This document shows positions 54,697-64,000 of a stretch of 64,000 nt of DNA, one piece after another. Each line of letters opens with the position of its first letter. The stretch's first letter is position 1. Made by a program: the position numbers and the translations under genes. Under the pieces are notes generated by a model that had not been told where the DNA came from, ran no database searches, and was given only the letters and a program-made list of their open reading frames with translations. This DNA is from Favolaschia claudopus (taxonomy: Eukaryota > Basidiomycota > Agaricomycetes > Agaricales > Mycenaceae): NCBI GenBank assembly GCA_037176885.1, contig JAWWNJ010000212.1, positions 1 through 64,000 of the forward strand. The letters run 5' to 3'.

Positions 54697-55412
54697 CAGT
54701 CGTAAACTAGGAAGCGCAACGATTAGCTTTCCTCGCCCCGATTATTCGATGAAAGATGCACCAAAACTCTGAGTTTTGTATGCTAGGGTAATAGCCCCGC
54801 ATCCGTTCTGCAGATTCGTCAAAAATTCGGGGTCGATACATGCATAACGTACAGTCTGTTTTGAGTGAGTTCAAGGGCCAAAGTTTGGCTCCACCCAAAT
54901 GGGCCAAATAACGTAGAAGAGCAACAACAGTAAACAAAGCTAGACAACATAGAGCATGTATATTTAGGCTCTAGAAGTATCATACCACAAATCAAGCATG
55001 CACAGAAACACCAGGTGGTGTTTATATTGCAAGGCAAAATTCGCAATTCAACTGAAAAAATCAAAAGTCAGCAACAAACCAGCTGGTTCTAGACCTTTAA
55101 AGAAGCTATTCAGTCCAATTTTTTTGCTTGTGGGAAATATGGTTTGTGGAGACTTTTTAGACACCAAATTCTCCATGGAGATGTTCAAAGGTTTGGGGAA
55201 ATCACAAACTTCCTTCCAAAATTGGGCATTTTCGACAAATTGCGCTCCCACTGCTCAGGGAAGTACTTTTTAGGCTCCAAAAAGTGGTTCATTGAATTCA
55301 GCGACCTCAAAAATGGTAGGAGAGTGCAAATTCCATCTCGCCAAAATATCCGCGGGTACGGAATATGCGTGTTGCTCTTCTACGTTACGTTGCGCTTCCT
55401 AGTTTACGACTG
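54697..55412. mobile_element. 716-bp TA element, pogo/mariner-like ends
   Basis: CAGTCGTAAACTAGGAAGCG and its complement (about 25 bp, perfect) are flanked by TA at 54695-54696 and 55413-55414. No transposase is encoded. CAGT ends fit pogo/Fot1-type non-autonomous elements. Confidence 0.85.
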
Positions 55413-55457
55413 TATCTGGTGGTTATCTTATTCCACCTCTAACAGTTGTTTTGAGTT

Positions 55458-55966
55458 TAGGGCCTTGTTTTTAATTCCCGGACCATTAATAAACGGTTTT
55501 TTAAATTCGGTTTCCAAACAGGCGGTTTATAAACCTGTTTATAAACCGAACCCTAAAATTCCGCAAAATCAAGGTTTTCAACGCGAATTTTCGCCAAAAT
55601 CTCCTCAGGGCTCCTCAATCAACACTCTACCAACACTCTACCATGAATCTGAAGGGTTTCACTGTTAATTCAGAGCAGGCTACCGTATTGTTCCAAATTA
55701 GGAAACCATCTACCCCCCGAATATTAATTCTTGCAGACGATCTATGAGCAAATGGGTGCATGAATTAGCGATAGGAAGAGTATGATCTCCCCCTTGAATA
55801 TCATCATCCGGTTAGTCTCCTTTACTTCCTCAAAATGAGCAGAGTTTCTCTCACCTTACGTCAGCTAGAAGAATCAAAAACCGATGAAACTGGCCGAGCG
55901 TTCAAAAAAACCGGTTTATAAACACTGGAAACCGGTTTACAAACTGGATCAAAAAACAATGCCCTA
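55458..55966. mobile_element. hAT-like MITE, 509 bp (8-bp duplication)
   Basis: Ends are TAGGGCCTTGTTTTTAAT and ATCAAAAAACAATGCCCTA. The 8-bp duplication TTTGAGTT lies at 55450-55457 and 55967-55974. Subterminal GGTTTATAAAC units occur several times near both ends, a known hAT feature where transposase binds. Non-coding. Confidence 0.85.
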
Positions 55967-55974
55967 TTTGAGTT

Positions 55975-56286
55975 CATATTTTGAGTCAAGTTTTGGTCAA
56001 GCACTTTGGCACGCTGATATCACGTGGATAATTGCTCGATTTGGCCAGTACGTAATGCTTACGTGGTAGGGTGGTTCAGCCAAAAGGTCGGTTTGAAAAA
56101 AATCAGCCATAGGTATTTTTTTTTGGTTTGTCTCCATGATCTTTTTACCTGCAAGACTCTGGACGGCAAAAGGTATGATGTCGCGCTGGTGACTATGCTC
56201 AAGCCCATCACCTGGAATTGTGACTTTTGAAACCCGCCGAATTTTAGAGGCAGCTAATGTAGAAACTGAACATGACATGCCTTTAT
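55975..56286. other. no feature recognised
   Basis: Short frames only; no supported feature. Confidence 0.4.
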
Positions 56287-56500
56287 TGTCGGAAAAATCC
56301 TGAACTGCTTATACCGGCTCGTAAGCCAGTACAAGCCGCCATAAGCCGATAATCAATAAGGGGATTATAACGCATAGGTGTAGACCATTCAAGCGCGTAT
56401 AATCCACCCTTGGGATTATGGGGGATTAAGGCTCATATAAGCCATTACCGTGCATTACAGCGCATTTAGATTACATTTAGATACTTAGGGCTTGCGTATT
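56287..56500. repeat. solo end of TGTCGG-ended family
   Basis: TGTCGGAAAAATCC followed by GCTTATA, CGTAAGCC and GGGATTATAA units matches the left part of 14349-15718. No opposite end is found, so it is truncated or its other end has mutated. Confidence 0.55.
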
Positions 56501-57632
56501 GTGGCAAAAGATATATATTCATGGACAATGACAAAGGCTGAGCCCTACTCAACGCCTCCCCAGCGCCCCACAATGGAATTGCCGCCAAATCCGAGATTTC
56601 AAATCAAGCCTGGTCGACATTTATGAGCGGATGCTGAAGTTGTGACTTGGCACAAAACAAACGTACCATAGAAATCATACCCGCTACCACACAGCACTTG
56701 GAGAGCAGCCGTTAGTGCTCAATCCATATGAAACAGACTGGTAACGCACAGATAAGAGCCTTGAATGACGGCAAATAGAAACTGACTCGAGAGAGTTCAG
56801 ATAAGAGATAAGACTCGAAATTTCGAGCATGGCAACTCACCAGGCGGTTCATTGGCTCGGTCCTCGACTCCTCGTATGGTTGCGGACCGAACTTCGTGAC
56901 AAGTCGCAGTCCCAATTTGGTAATTGATACTGTCACGTCAGTTTTCATTGAGACATCCTGGGTTGTGTAAATAGCATTGCAAGAAGGTAATCTACAAACG
57001 TACTGGAGCAAAACTTCGAAAAATCGGTTTTCCATGTTTTGCACGGCAATTTCGCGCTTTTGATTGCGGATCACTCGGACCGGTGGCTGTGCAGCAGCAT
57101 CAATGTCGTCTGGTCATTCCCGATTTCTTGGTTAAGAGATTTCACTTTCACTGTGGGGTCCGGAAGAAGGGGTTCGGGATTGCAGAGGCAGAATGGCAGA
57201 GAGAAAAACTTGATCAGCTGCCTCAAATTCGTGAGTTTAGTACACACAATTTTGGTTTTTCGCTGTTCAAATTTCGCGTTTTGTAACCCTAAGTTAGGAG
57301 TACCTCCGATTCCTCTGAAATAAAAATTTCACCTATAAACCATACCCTAGTTCCTGCTAAATCTCGAATCCCGAAGGATTTTGAGCAAAATTGCGACTGG
57401 TCATGAAGTTTTGGCCGCAACCATACACCTCACACTGCAATGAAACCAGTGGTCAAGCGCCCGGCGTACAATTCAGCGGCCGACTTCATGTCAATATGGC
57501 GAAAGCGGGACAGCGGAGAAGCGAGCCTGTGCGTTGCAGCATTGCGATGCGAGGGCGACGACGAAGAAGCAGCAGGCGAAGCACAGACAAGAGGCGTGAG
57601 AGGCGGTCCGCAGCACCTCATGTATTTGTGTG
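56501..57632. other. no gene recognised
   Basis: Frames at 56712-57074 (minus) and 57440-57904 (plus) lack domains. The latter runs through the hAT MITE and is therefore unlikely to be a gene. Confidence 0.4.
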
Positions 57633-57767
57633 TAGTGTTGCCGGAAGCTGGAGCTAGCTCCAAGCTGAGTTCAACTCCAACTCGACCCCTTCCCAAAAGC
57701 GGCACCTCGAGCGAGCTGATGGGCAATCAACTCGAGTTCAGCTCCAACTCAGCTCCCGGCAACACTA
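57633..57767. mobile_element. hAT-like MITE, 135 bp (8-bp duplication)
   Basis: Ends TAGTGTTGCCGGAAGCTG and complement of TAGTGTTGCCGGGAGCTG, with the 8-bp duplication TTTGTGTG at 57625-57632 and 57768-57775. Internal GAGTTCA / CTCCAACTC units form further inverted pairs. Confidence 0.85.
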
Positions 57768-57854
57768 TTTGTGTGAGGGAGTTGTGGAGCCCGTGTGAAT
57801 GCTGTCGTAAATGCTTCGGCAATCTCGGCACAGAGCCGGGGGAACATGAAGTTC

Positions 57855-57902
57855 ATTGGGGGAGCTTCCCCCCCCTTATCAGAGCCGTCACCGAAAAGCA
57901 AT
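57855..57902. repeat. GGGGGAGCTT repeat, MITE-filled copy (left part)
   Basis: ATTGGGGGAGCTT...TTATCAGAGCCGTCACCGAAAAGCAAT; it continues at 58297 as AATAAGCTGTGCT. The uninterrupted relative is at 58649-58711. Confidence 0.8.
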
Positions 57903-58296
57903 AGAGCTTATTAGCAGCAAAATATACGATGAAAAACTAAGCGTGATCAGTGAAAAACGGAGGCTCCAAACATGCATATGCAAAACCTCGAAGATCTAGA
58001 CGTCATCGAGAGATGCGGTCAGGCGCACGGCCGTTCCCCGCTCCAGAGTGGCGATCATGACAAAGTAGGACGCTTCCGCGAAAGGTAGAGCTTGTTGCTC
58101 GTCGTTCCAAGAGGCTCGCAGGACGGTGAGTAGAGCAGTGAGCGTGGAAGTCGCTCAGAAAGGCAACTCAAGCGATGCGGCACGAATCGGCACGTTGTTT
58201 CCTTTCTTGGAACGGTGAAAAAGTGCTGCTCCACTTGTGGTTTTTGGATGACGTTCTTGTGCAAATTTCGTTTTTCACCGGTTGCTAATAAGCTCT
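57903..58296. mobile_element. Harbinger MITE, 394 bp (AAT duplication)
   Basis: AGAGCTTATTAGCAGCAAAA at the left and the complement of AGAGCTTATTAGCAACCGGT at the right share the terminal 14 bp with the autonomous-looking Harbinger at 34453-37769. AAT flanks both sides (57900-57902, 58297-58299). It lacks genes and could be moved by the transposase encoded at 34633-35861. Confidence 0.88.
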
Positions 58297-58648
58297 AATA
58301 AGCTGTGCTCTTGCACTTTTGATGGGTATCGTAACTTCTGATGTGATCGATGAAGCCGTGATAAATGGTTGCAGTGTAATGCCGTACTGTTCCTGCTGAT
58401 CTTTCGGCAACACTGCTTGATCCTGTCTGATGGAAGCATGTGTTGCACTGATTGACCCCCTCCCTGGCTGAGGCTACAGGCACTGAGTTCATGGGTTTCT
58501 AGCTATTGCTATTGAATGTTTAGAGCAGGGAGGTATACTTTGCCGTATTCATAAGTAGAGTAACCATACCGAGAATTTTACATCAACTTCTTCCGCCGTT
58601 GTAGGATAGCGACCGAAGCCCCTGATAGCTATACCCAGCCCGACCACT

Positions 58649-58711
58649 TTATTGGGGGAGCTTGCTCCCCCTTTATCAGAGCCGTCACCGAAAAGCAATA
58701 AGCTGTGCTAG
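58649..58711. repeat. GGGGGAGCTT repeat, empty-site copy
   Basis: The same sequence as 57855-57902 plus 58297-58310 without the insert: CCGAAAAGCAATAAGCTGTG. It shows the target before MITE insertion and proves the 3-bp AAT duplication. Confidence 0.85.
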
Positions 58712-59265
58712 ACGGCTTTTTGATGGCGTCACCGCCCTTGACGTGCGCACGTCAAGATTGGCATCCTCCGAGTGATACGATGTTCTTCCGAGTGATCCAT
58801 CCTGATCCCTACTGATCCAGACTGATTGCAACGTGATGGCGCATCCTTTTCAACTGATGGTGCACCCGTCCTTGACCCTGCCCGAGGCTGCTCAACGGAA
58901 GGGAAAATACAGTTCTGTATTTCATATACGGTACAGAGGGGCAGGTTCTGGCGCCATTAGTTTTCCAGAAAGTTGCTGTAAAGAGGCGATGAAAATAAAT
59001 GATATCAATGTTGCGGCTTGCTCAGTTATAGTGTCACCACGGTTCTGAGTGGATAGGTATTCTATCATGATGATAAGCTAGTCAGAAATTTGATTGGTGG
59101 TTCATCCTCCAGAACGTCGCTGCCCGGCATAAATAAAGTTTTGTTCACGAGAGTAGAGTACTACTAAGTACTTATGTGCGTGAAAAAGAATCCAGCCGAA
59201 TTAAGTATGCCCCCCCAAACAACAGCGCAACATTAATATTGTCAATTTGTGTGCCATATAAGAAT
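58712..59265. other. no gene recognised
   Basis: Contains several TGATCC / TGATGG phrases similar to those after 58318; otherwise nothing is supported. Confidence 0.4.
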
Positions 59266-59269
59266 TTAC

Positions 59270-59312
59270 ACAAGCTCCCCCTGCTGTAGGCCGGTATTCC
59301 GGCATACAAATC
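59270..59312. repeat. dispersed hairpin motif, copy 2
   Basis: AAGCTCCCCCTGCTGTAGGC followed by CGGTATTCCGGCATACAAAT: same layout as 13290-13330 with a compensated stem. Confidence 0.6.
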
Positions 59313-59619
59313 ATATTCATATGTTGATCCGTATATCTCTTACTCACCTTATATTCTGTACCTTTCCGTAGCAACGATAGCTGTCTTTTGATCCCCAACG
59401 CTCACTTGCTCGTCTTGCGCCCTCTGCATTCCCTGCCTTTCAGTGTCGTCCGCTGAAATGTTCCTTGCCCTGTTCCCAGATTTTTGTACTTCTCTGATTG
59501 CAGGATCAGTAGAACTGTAGAACTGTAGAAGAGTCTAAGAAGACAGTCTGAATTCGAATTTGCAGCAAAATTAGTTGAACAGTTCGGCCTCAAAAGCATC
59601 CGCGTCCGTGATTTGCGCA

Positions 59620-59656
59620 AGGTCGCCCTACTGTAGGCCAGAAACTGGCATACAAA
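59620..59656. repeat. dispersed hairpin motif, copy 3
   Basis: AAGGTCGCCCTACTGTAGGC followed by CAGAAACTGGCATACAAATC: the stem here is GCCAG/CTGGC, so pairing is kept although bases differ. Confidence 0.55.
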
Positions 59657-59808
59657 TCATATTAACATTTTCAGGTGCGCAGGGAAAGACAAGGGAGAAG
59701 ATGTTTTCCTAGTATGCCGCGGGAGGCGGCGAAGTTACTACAGAGGGTGCTGAGTCTGAATCTGAAGTCAGATTTATGCCAAAAATTCCCGTTCTTCGGC
59801 AATCATCA

Positions 59809-59834
59809 TTGTCGACTTTGCTTGTCCGGCACTG
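59809..59834. repeat. CAGTGCCGGAC element end, right
   Basis: The complement reads CAGTGCCGGACAAGCAAAGT CGACAA and is followed by TA at 59835-59836. It matches the end at 51960-51985 with two differences. Confidence 0.55.
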
Positions 59835-59836
59835 TA

Positions 59837-60370
59837 GTCTGTAGTTTACCGCGCGACAGCTGTCAGGAGGGTCCGGTTATTATGTAAACATTTGGAAATG
59901 GAAGGAGTTTCCCACACCCAATTTCCGCTATATTCCAGGGGCACCGTGGCCTCTGCCCTCAGTTAATCACATAAACAGTCGCAGGAGGCTGTATTAGCAC
60001 GCTGGTGAGCTCAGATTAGCATTTTATGGCTGAGGAGAGACTCAACCTCGCTGGTTTGCGGCCAACCGGCGTTAACCGATAAATTTTGATCTTCCCCATT
60101 TCTTCACCATTTTCCTCGTTTCAAGCGCGTAGACGGATGACTGGATGACCGACAATATGGTAAGAAGCTCAAAATCTCAATTGACGCGTGCTAAAAGCAG
60201 TATCGATGCACCGTGATTCTATGATTATGTAATAAGCGGACCCTCCAACCGCGGATCAAAGGAAACTGACAGACCACAACACACCGCAGGTACGAGGACC
60301 TTGGTGTTGTTCCGTCTGTTTACAAGAGACTAGGAGTTCTGACAATGTTAGCCGTTGGTATAAATTCATT
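59837..60370. other. no feature recognised
   Basis: No coding or repeat structure is supported. Confidence 0.4.
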
Positions 60371-60374
60371 TTTC

Positions 60375-60545
60375 AGTAAATATTCTAGTTTCAACCGAAA
60401 AGGAAGGTGAACTCGTAGTTTTCGGGGTGGTTTACCGCTTGGTTCGAAGTTTTGACCCAAGTTCAACTTCCGACCCGAAGTTTTCCAAAAATGGCAATTG
60501 AAGAGGAAGTTGAACTTGTAGTTGAAGTTGAACTTGAATGAAGTT
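60375..60545. repeat. AACTTC-rich repeat family, copy 2 (inverted)
   Basis: Starts with CATTTTTCAGTAAATATTCT, the complement of the 41225-41400 ending, and contains the tandem GAAGTTGAACTT units. Confidence 0.55.
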
Positions 60546-62400
60546 TGGCATCAATCATATGAAGATTTACTTGATTCTCACTTAGACTGCTGTGAGGTCA
60601 GATATAGCCAGAGGTTTGAATCATCCTTCCACGTAGTTTGAGCAGCGTTGAATCAATCCGTCATCATGCCGCCCGGCAGCTGCAACACCTTTGATCCGCT
60701 TGATGGCATCACGATCGCTTTCTGAACACTGTTTGTTGATCATGTATCTGCCTTTGCTGGCTATGGGTTCTTTCCGATGTCCTCTCCCTCCCTTTACCTT
60801 AGTATTTGATTTATTCTCAGGCTGGCCAACGTCTCACCAATTTCCGCTGCTTTGATTTTTCTGACTCTTTGGTCTACTTCTGACATCTGTTGAGAGTGTC
60901 AACTGAAGTGTGCGGATACTGAGCTCACGCTCCCTAGGAGGCTTGACACATTTATAATTCTGCTAGTAGCCTTAGCAGAGACATGCATATCATCAATGGC
61001 CCTACCCTATCTCATGCTCTCGACACGGTCTTGTCAGTTAAAGCCTGCATCACATAGCATGGGTCGTTCGTAGGGATCTACTTATCATTCCGATTCCGAG
61101 TTGCATTAATCAGTATCGCTTCTCAACTTTGAACGGAAAGAGTCTTACTTGAAACGAAGTCCACCAGCAGCCCAGAAAATACGAGTCCGAGACAGTAAAC
61201 CTGTGTAAAGTCTGAATCAATGTCAAGTGAACACTGAACGCATACATAAGAATACTTTGACATCCGTAATATAATCTCAAGTATAATCAACGGAAAGACA
61301 TAATCAATCTAATACCAAGCAGTTGATTAGAATAAATGCTCACCACATTTGCATAGTTCAAATGATCAAATGCCGAAAATATTCTAACTGCTTACAGAGT
61401 CAACCAGCGGCCTAGAAAAAAAGTCAGGAGCACAAGTAGCAAAAGAGAGGAAGAAATGCAAACAAGACGACTTCAGTGTTCAATATGAGATAGTTTAGTC
61501 AACGGAAATATGAGAAGGCAAAGACTTGAAAAAGCAGAAGTTTCATTAACTTTCATAGGAGCAGAGTTGCGGGAAATAGATTCGTTGGGCAAAGACATCT
61601 GTGTGCGAGATAGATGCATATTCAACAGGGTTCTGGTAAGCTATAAGTAGAACCACTAGCGGACTCGGAGAGTCTTGGAAGTACAAAACTGAGATTGTCG
61701 GCCGACTTCACTTTGTGCTGAATAGCGCGCAAATTGAACTTGAGACATGTCGAAGGTAATATATTCTTTGAAGTAGATTAGGAAATGTACCTGCGCAGAA
61801 TTTAGTTCCTTTGAATTCAATCCAATATACTTCATCAATGTTAACTTCCCTGCGCGAGAAATTGCTAGAAGTAAGGATGAACCCTGCAAGAACATACATT
61901 TCAGCTTGCCTAGAGACATACATCCCAGCCTTACACAAGAGGTTTCTGTGTCTTATGACAAGCAGAAATGAACAAAAAAAGGTGGAGGGCAGAGCAAGTG
62001 GGTGACTTCCCGTAAGCCTAGATACTTTTTCGCGAATATTTGAGGGGTGCCAACGATATCGGCATCGGTTCTTTGATCAATTGATGGCGTGAAGATAATC
62101 CTACTCTATTCCCTCAGCCTTTTTGCCGACTAGATTAGTAGAATCCAACCAACTTTATCAGTAAATTGTCCCATGGGGCGACAGCCTGCTGCCTCGATCA
62201 AACACGTCCCCTACGCGTCTTGCACGCGACTCAACGCGTCTTGACGCGTATTTCACGATGGACGTTCGATCGAAATCTTTTCCCGAGATGTCTGGCACAG
62301 CGGCAGCTGGGGGGAGGGTGCCGAGGATGACTCGGCACAATGCCGGTGACGAAACCAACAGAGGAAAGGCAGAGGCCTTCCAAATCTGTTTAATCAAGTA
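60546..62400. other. no gene recognised
   Basis: AT-rich sequence with frames under 90 codons and no domain. Confidence 0.4.
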
Positions 62401-62406
62401 GCTTAG

Positions 62407-62442
62407 AATCTGAACAGGGGGTCGGGACCCCCTGTTCAGATT
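62407..62442. repeat. 36-bp perfect palindrome
   Basis: AATCTGAACAGGGGGTC, a GG centre, then the exact complement. It can form a 17-bp hairpin. No neighbouring gene explains it. Confidence 0.9.
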
Positions 62443-63150
62443 TATCATCTAGCAAGGTTTGGTAGAGGGTAAAAGTGCGAAAGTCCAGATCGGGTCCTGA
62501 TGGAAGCCTCGGCATCTCCGCCGGATAGTCGAAAATATTGTAGAAAAAGTGTCTGGGCTTACGGGAAGTCACCCAGTATAAATCAGCCTACCGAAAGTTA
62601 TTTGCTTAGCTGTGATGGAGTCGATTAGGTTGTTGAAAAATTCAAGAAGGTCAAGCTAAAGTACTGATTAACGTACAGTGATAACAGAGACATGAATGTA
62701 GTGTGAATTCTATCATCTTGGTTCTTTCTGAGTGGTTTTGTGAATAAAGAAGGGCAAAAGGGGGAAGATTTGGCCCACGGACACATATCTGAGGTGAAAA
62801 GCCAGGGTACTAAAGATTCCGGCCCTCTGACTTTCATTATTGAATTGTTTTGGTGTAGTCCCAGACTATCCGAGTGCTCCTAGTGAGTGTAGTATCGAGA
62901 GTGAAGTCAAGTCAGACCACGTTGAATGTCATTAAAGAGTTTGGATTATGATGATTTTCCAAGAGGCAGCACACTGGGACAGAATAATTCTTCATAGATC
63001 AGAAGAAGGCGTAAAAAATTCAGAGAATGCCCAGCAACTCGAAGCGACTGCGAAGAACTACACGAGGGGTTACAGAAGCCAGGGATCTGGCCCGGCTCCA
63101 TCACTGATGAAATGATGGCAACCGAGGCCATCAAATGATTGAAATCATGC
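62443..63150. other. no feature recognised
   Basis: Short frames only. Confidence 0.4.
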
Positions 63151-63154
63151 AAAC

Positions 63155-63310
63155 GAAGTTGAACTTCAAGTGTGCACCCCATAACTTCGACCGGTACTGC
63201 ACTTCAAGTATGAAGTTGGAGTCGAAATCTTCATGCTCTTCATACCGCTCAACTTCCGGCTGCAAACTACAGATCAAAGCTCGAATATTTAATGAAAAAT
63301 GAGGTCATAC
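63155..63310. repeat. AACTTC-rich repeat family, copy 3
   Basis: GAAGTTGAACTTCAAG at the left and AATATTTAATGAAAAATGA at the right, in the same orientation as 41225-41400. Confidence 0.55.
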
Positions 63311-64000
63311 GTTGGAGTAATCTCAAGCGTAAATTTAAATCGTACAATTTCTCAGCTGCCTTGGCTGCAATCTCCTCCTCTGATACGGCCAGGAGTGCCT
63401 ATAAATGCTTTTTTCGTTGTTTATTTTCTACTGCTGGTGCTTGAATCTTTGTCTATGGTTTGGGCTGTCGCGGTTTGAGGTTTCGGGCGCTGATTGAGAT
63501 TGAGGTTCGAGGTCTGAGGTTAGCCGATCATAGCCGAATCGGCTAACTGATGGTAAAGAATTCTCACGGTTCACAGAACGGGTCGGACACTGGATAGAAA
63601 AATGCTACCCATTTTTGACCCATTTTGAGACTGTATCGGCGTGCTGGTGAGGTACTGTCTATGAGACTTCTACTATCAAAGCCTCATGAAAAGACACTCA
63701 TTTATGATTTTAGTGGCAATATTCATCCTACTCACTGCCTCTGGGTGGAGATCACTTAAATCCGGTAGCGGAGAGGCTTAAATCTAACGGGGTATCAATT
63801 ATAATTTATCTAGACCTACACATTAGCTGAGCTGCCCTCCAACCATGGTGATTTTCGTAGAAACTCCTCCGCTCCCCTTCGGATCATTGTGAGATTGTTG
63901 CCATCATCTGATTTCTCTCCGGCACGGGCCAACTCGGTCTTAATTTACCTTTTCTTGAGAGCTGTATAGGGTTCTGGCGACATTCACTATTACAGAAACA
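63311..64000. other. no feature recognised
   Basis: No supported gene or repeat boundary. Confidence 0.4.

Noticed and set aside
57440..57904. 154-codon plus-strand frame
   Set aside because: It reads straight through the 135-bp hAT MITE, so the present frame is coincidental.
1..64000. CRISPR arrays, bacterial operons, phage or plasmid genes
   Set aside because: No spaced direct-repeat arrays, ribosome-binding sites or prokaryotic gene families were seen; intron-bearing eukaryotic genes and eukaryotic transposons dominate.

Overview
This window reads as nuclear DNA of a mushroom-forming basidiomycete (Agaricomycetes). Predicted introns are about 45-60 bp with GT..AG ends. One gene remnant belongs to the seven-transmembrane DUF6534 type that is expanded in Agaricomycetes. 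The mobile DNA is of typical agaric kinds: chromovirus LTR elements, Tad1-like LINEs, Helitrons, pogo, PIF/Harbinger, MULE-like and hAT-like elements. There is no bacterial, plasmid or CRISPR content. Ordinary genes are sparse, so this looks like a repeat-rich compartment in which elements insert into one another.

Layout. 0-19 kb holds almost only non-autonomous DNA transposons, many of which can be delimited to the base by inverted ends plus a target-site duplication: TGGTG/TA elements at 4.1 and 15.7 kb, identical 211-bp MITEs at 5.3 and 12.1 kb, TGTCG-ended elements with 2-bp duplications at 6.7, 7.3 and 14.3 kb, two elements with 9-bp duplications at 11.1 and 13.4 kb, and a 1.8-kb TA element at 16.3 kb. 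19-21.7 kb has a decayed Helitron joined to a host-gene exon pair and abutting a chromodomain integrase remnant. 23-26 kb has a 428-codon low-complexity reading frame and a 5'-truncated LINE.

The densest region is 26.4-40.9 kb: a HECT-like gene, an apparently intact DDE integrase-type transposase, an unknown 409-aa gene and a 2-oxoglutarate/Fe(II) dioxygenase-like gene, in tight alternating orientation. The last exon of the dioxygenase gene carries a four-level nest: gene, then a 501-bp TA MITE, then a pogo element, then a complete 3.3-kb PIF/Harbinger element. Removing each insert with one copy of its target duplication restores reading frame or TIR continuity at every level.

41-64 kb contains a deleted chromovirus integrase, hAT-like MITEs, a C2H2 fragment, the DUF6534 remnant, a Helitron N-terminal fragment, a 683-bp hairpin element, a small four-exon nuclear-type gene, a three-finger C2H2 gene, a LINE whose 5' part is inverted as expected from twin priming, and a 394-bp Harbinger MITE with a related empty site 0.4 kb away. 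The last 4-5 kb is mostly featureless.

Names come from motifs recognised by eye; no database search was run. Exon limits were read from splice motifs and frame continuity. Many insertions are supported directly by matching terminal repeats and duplications.
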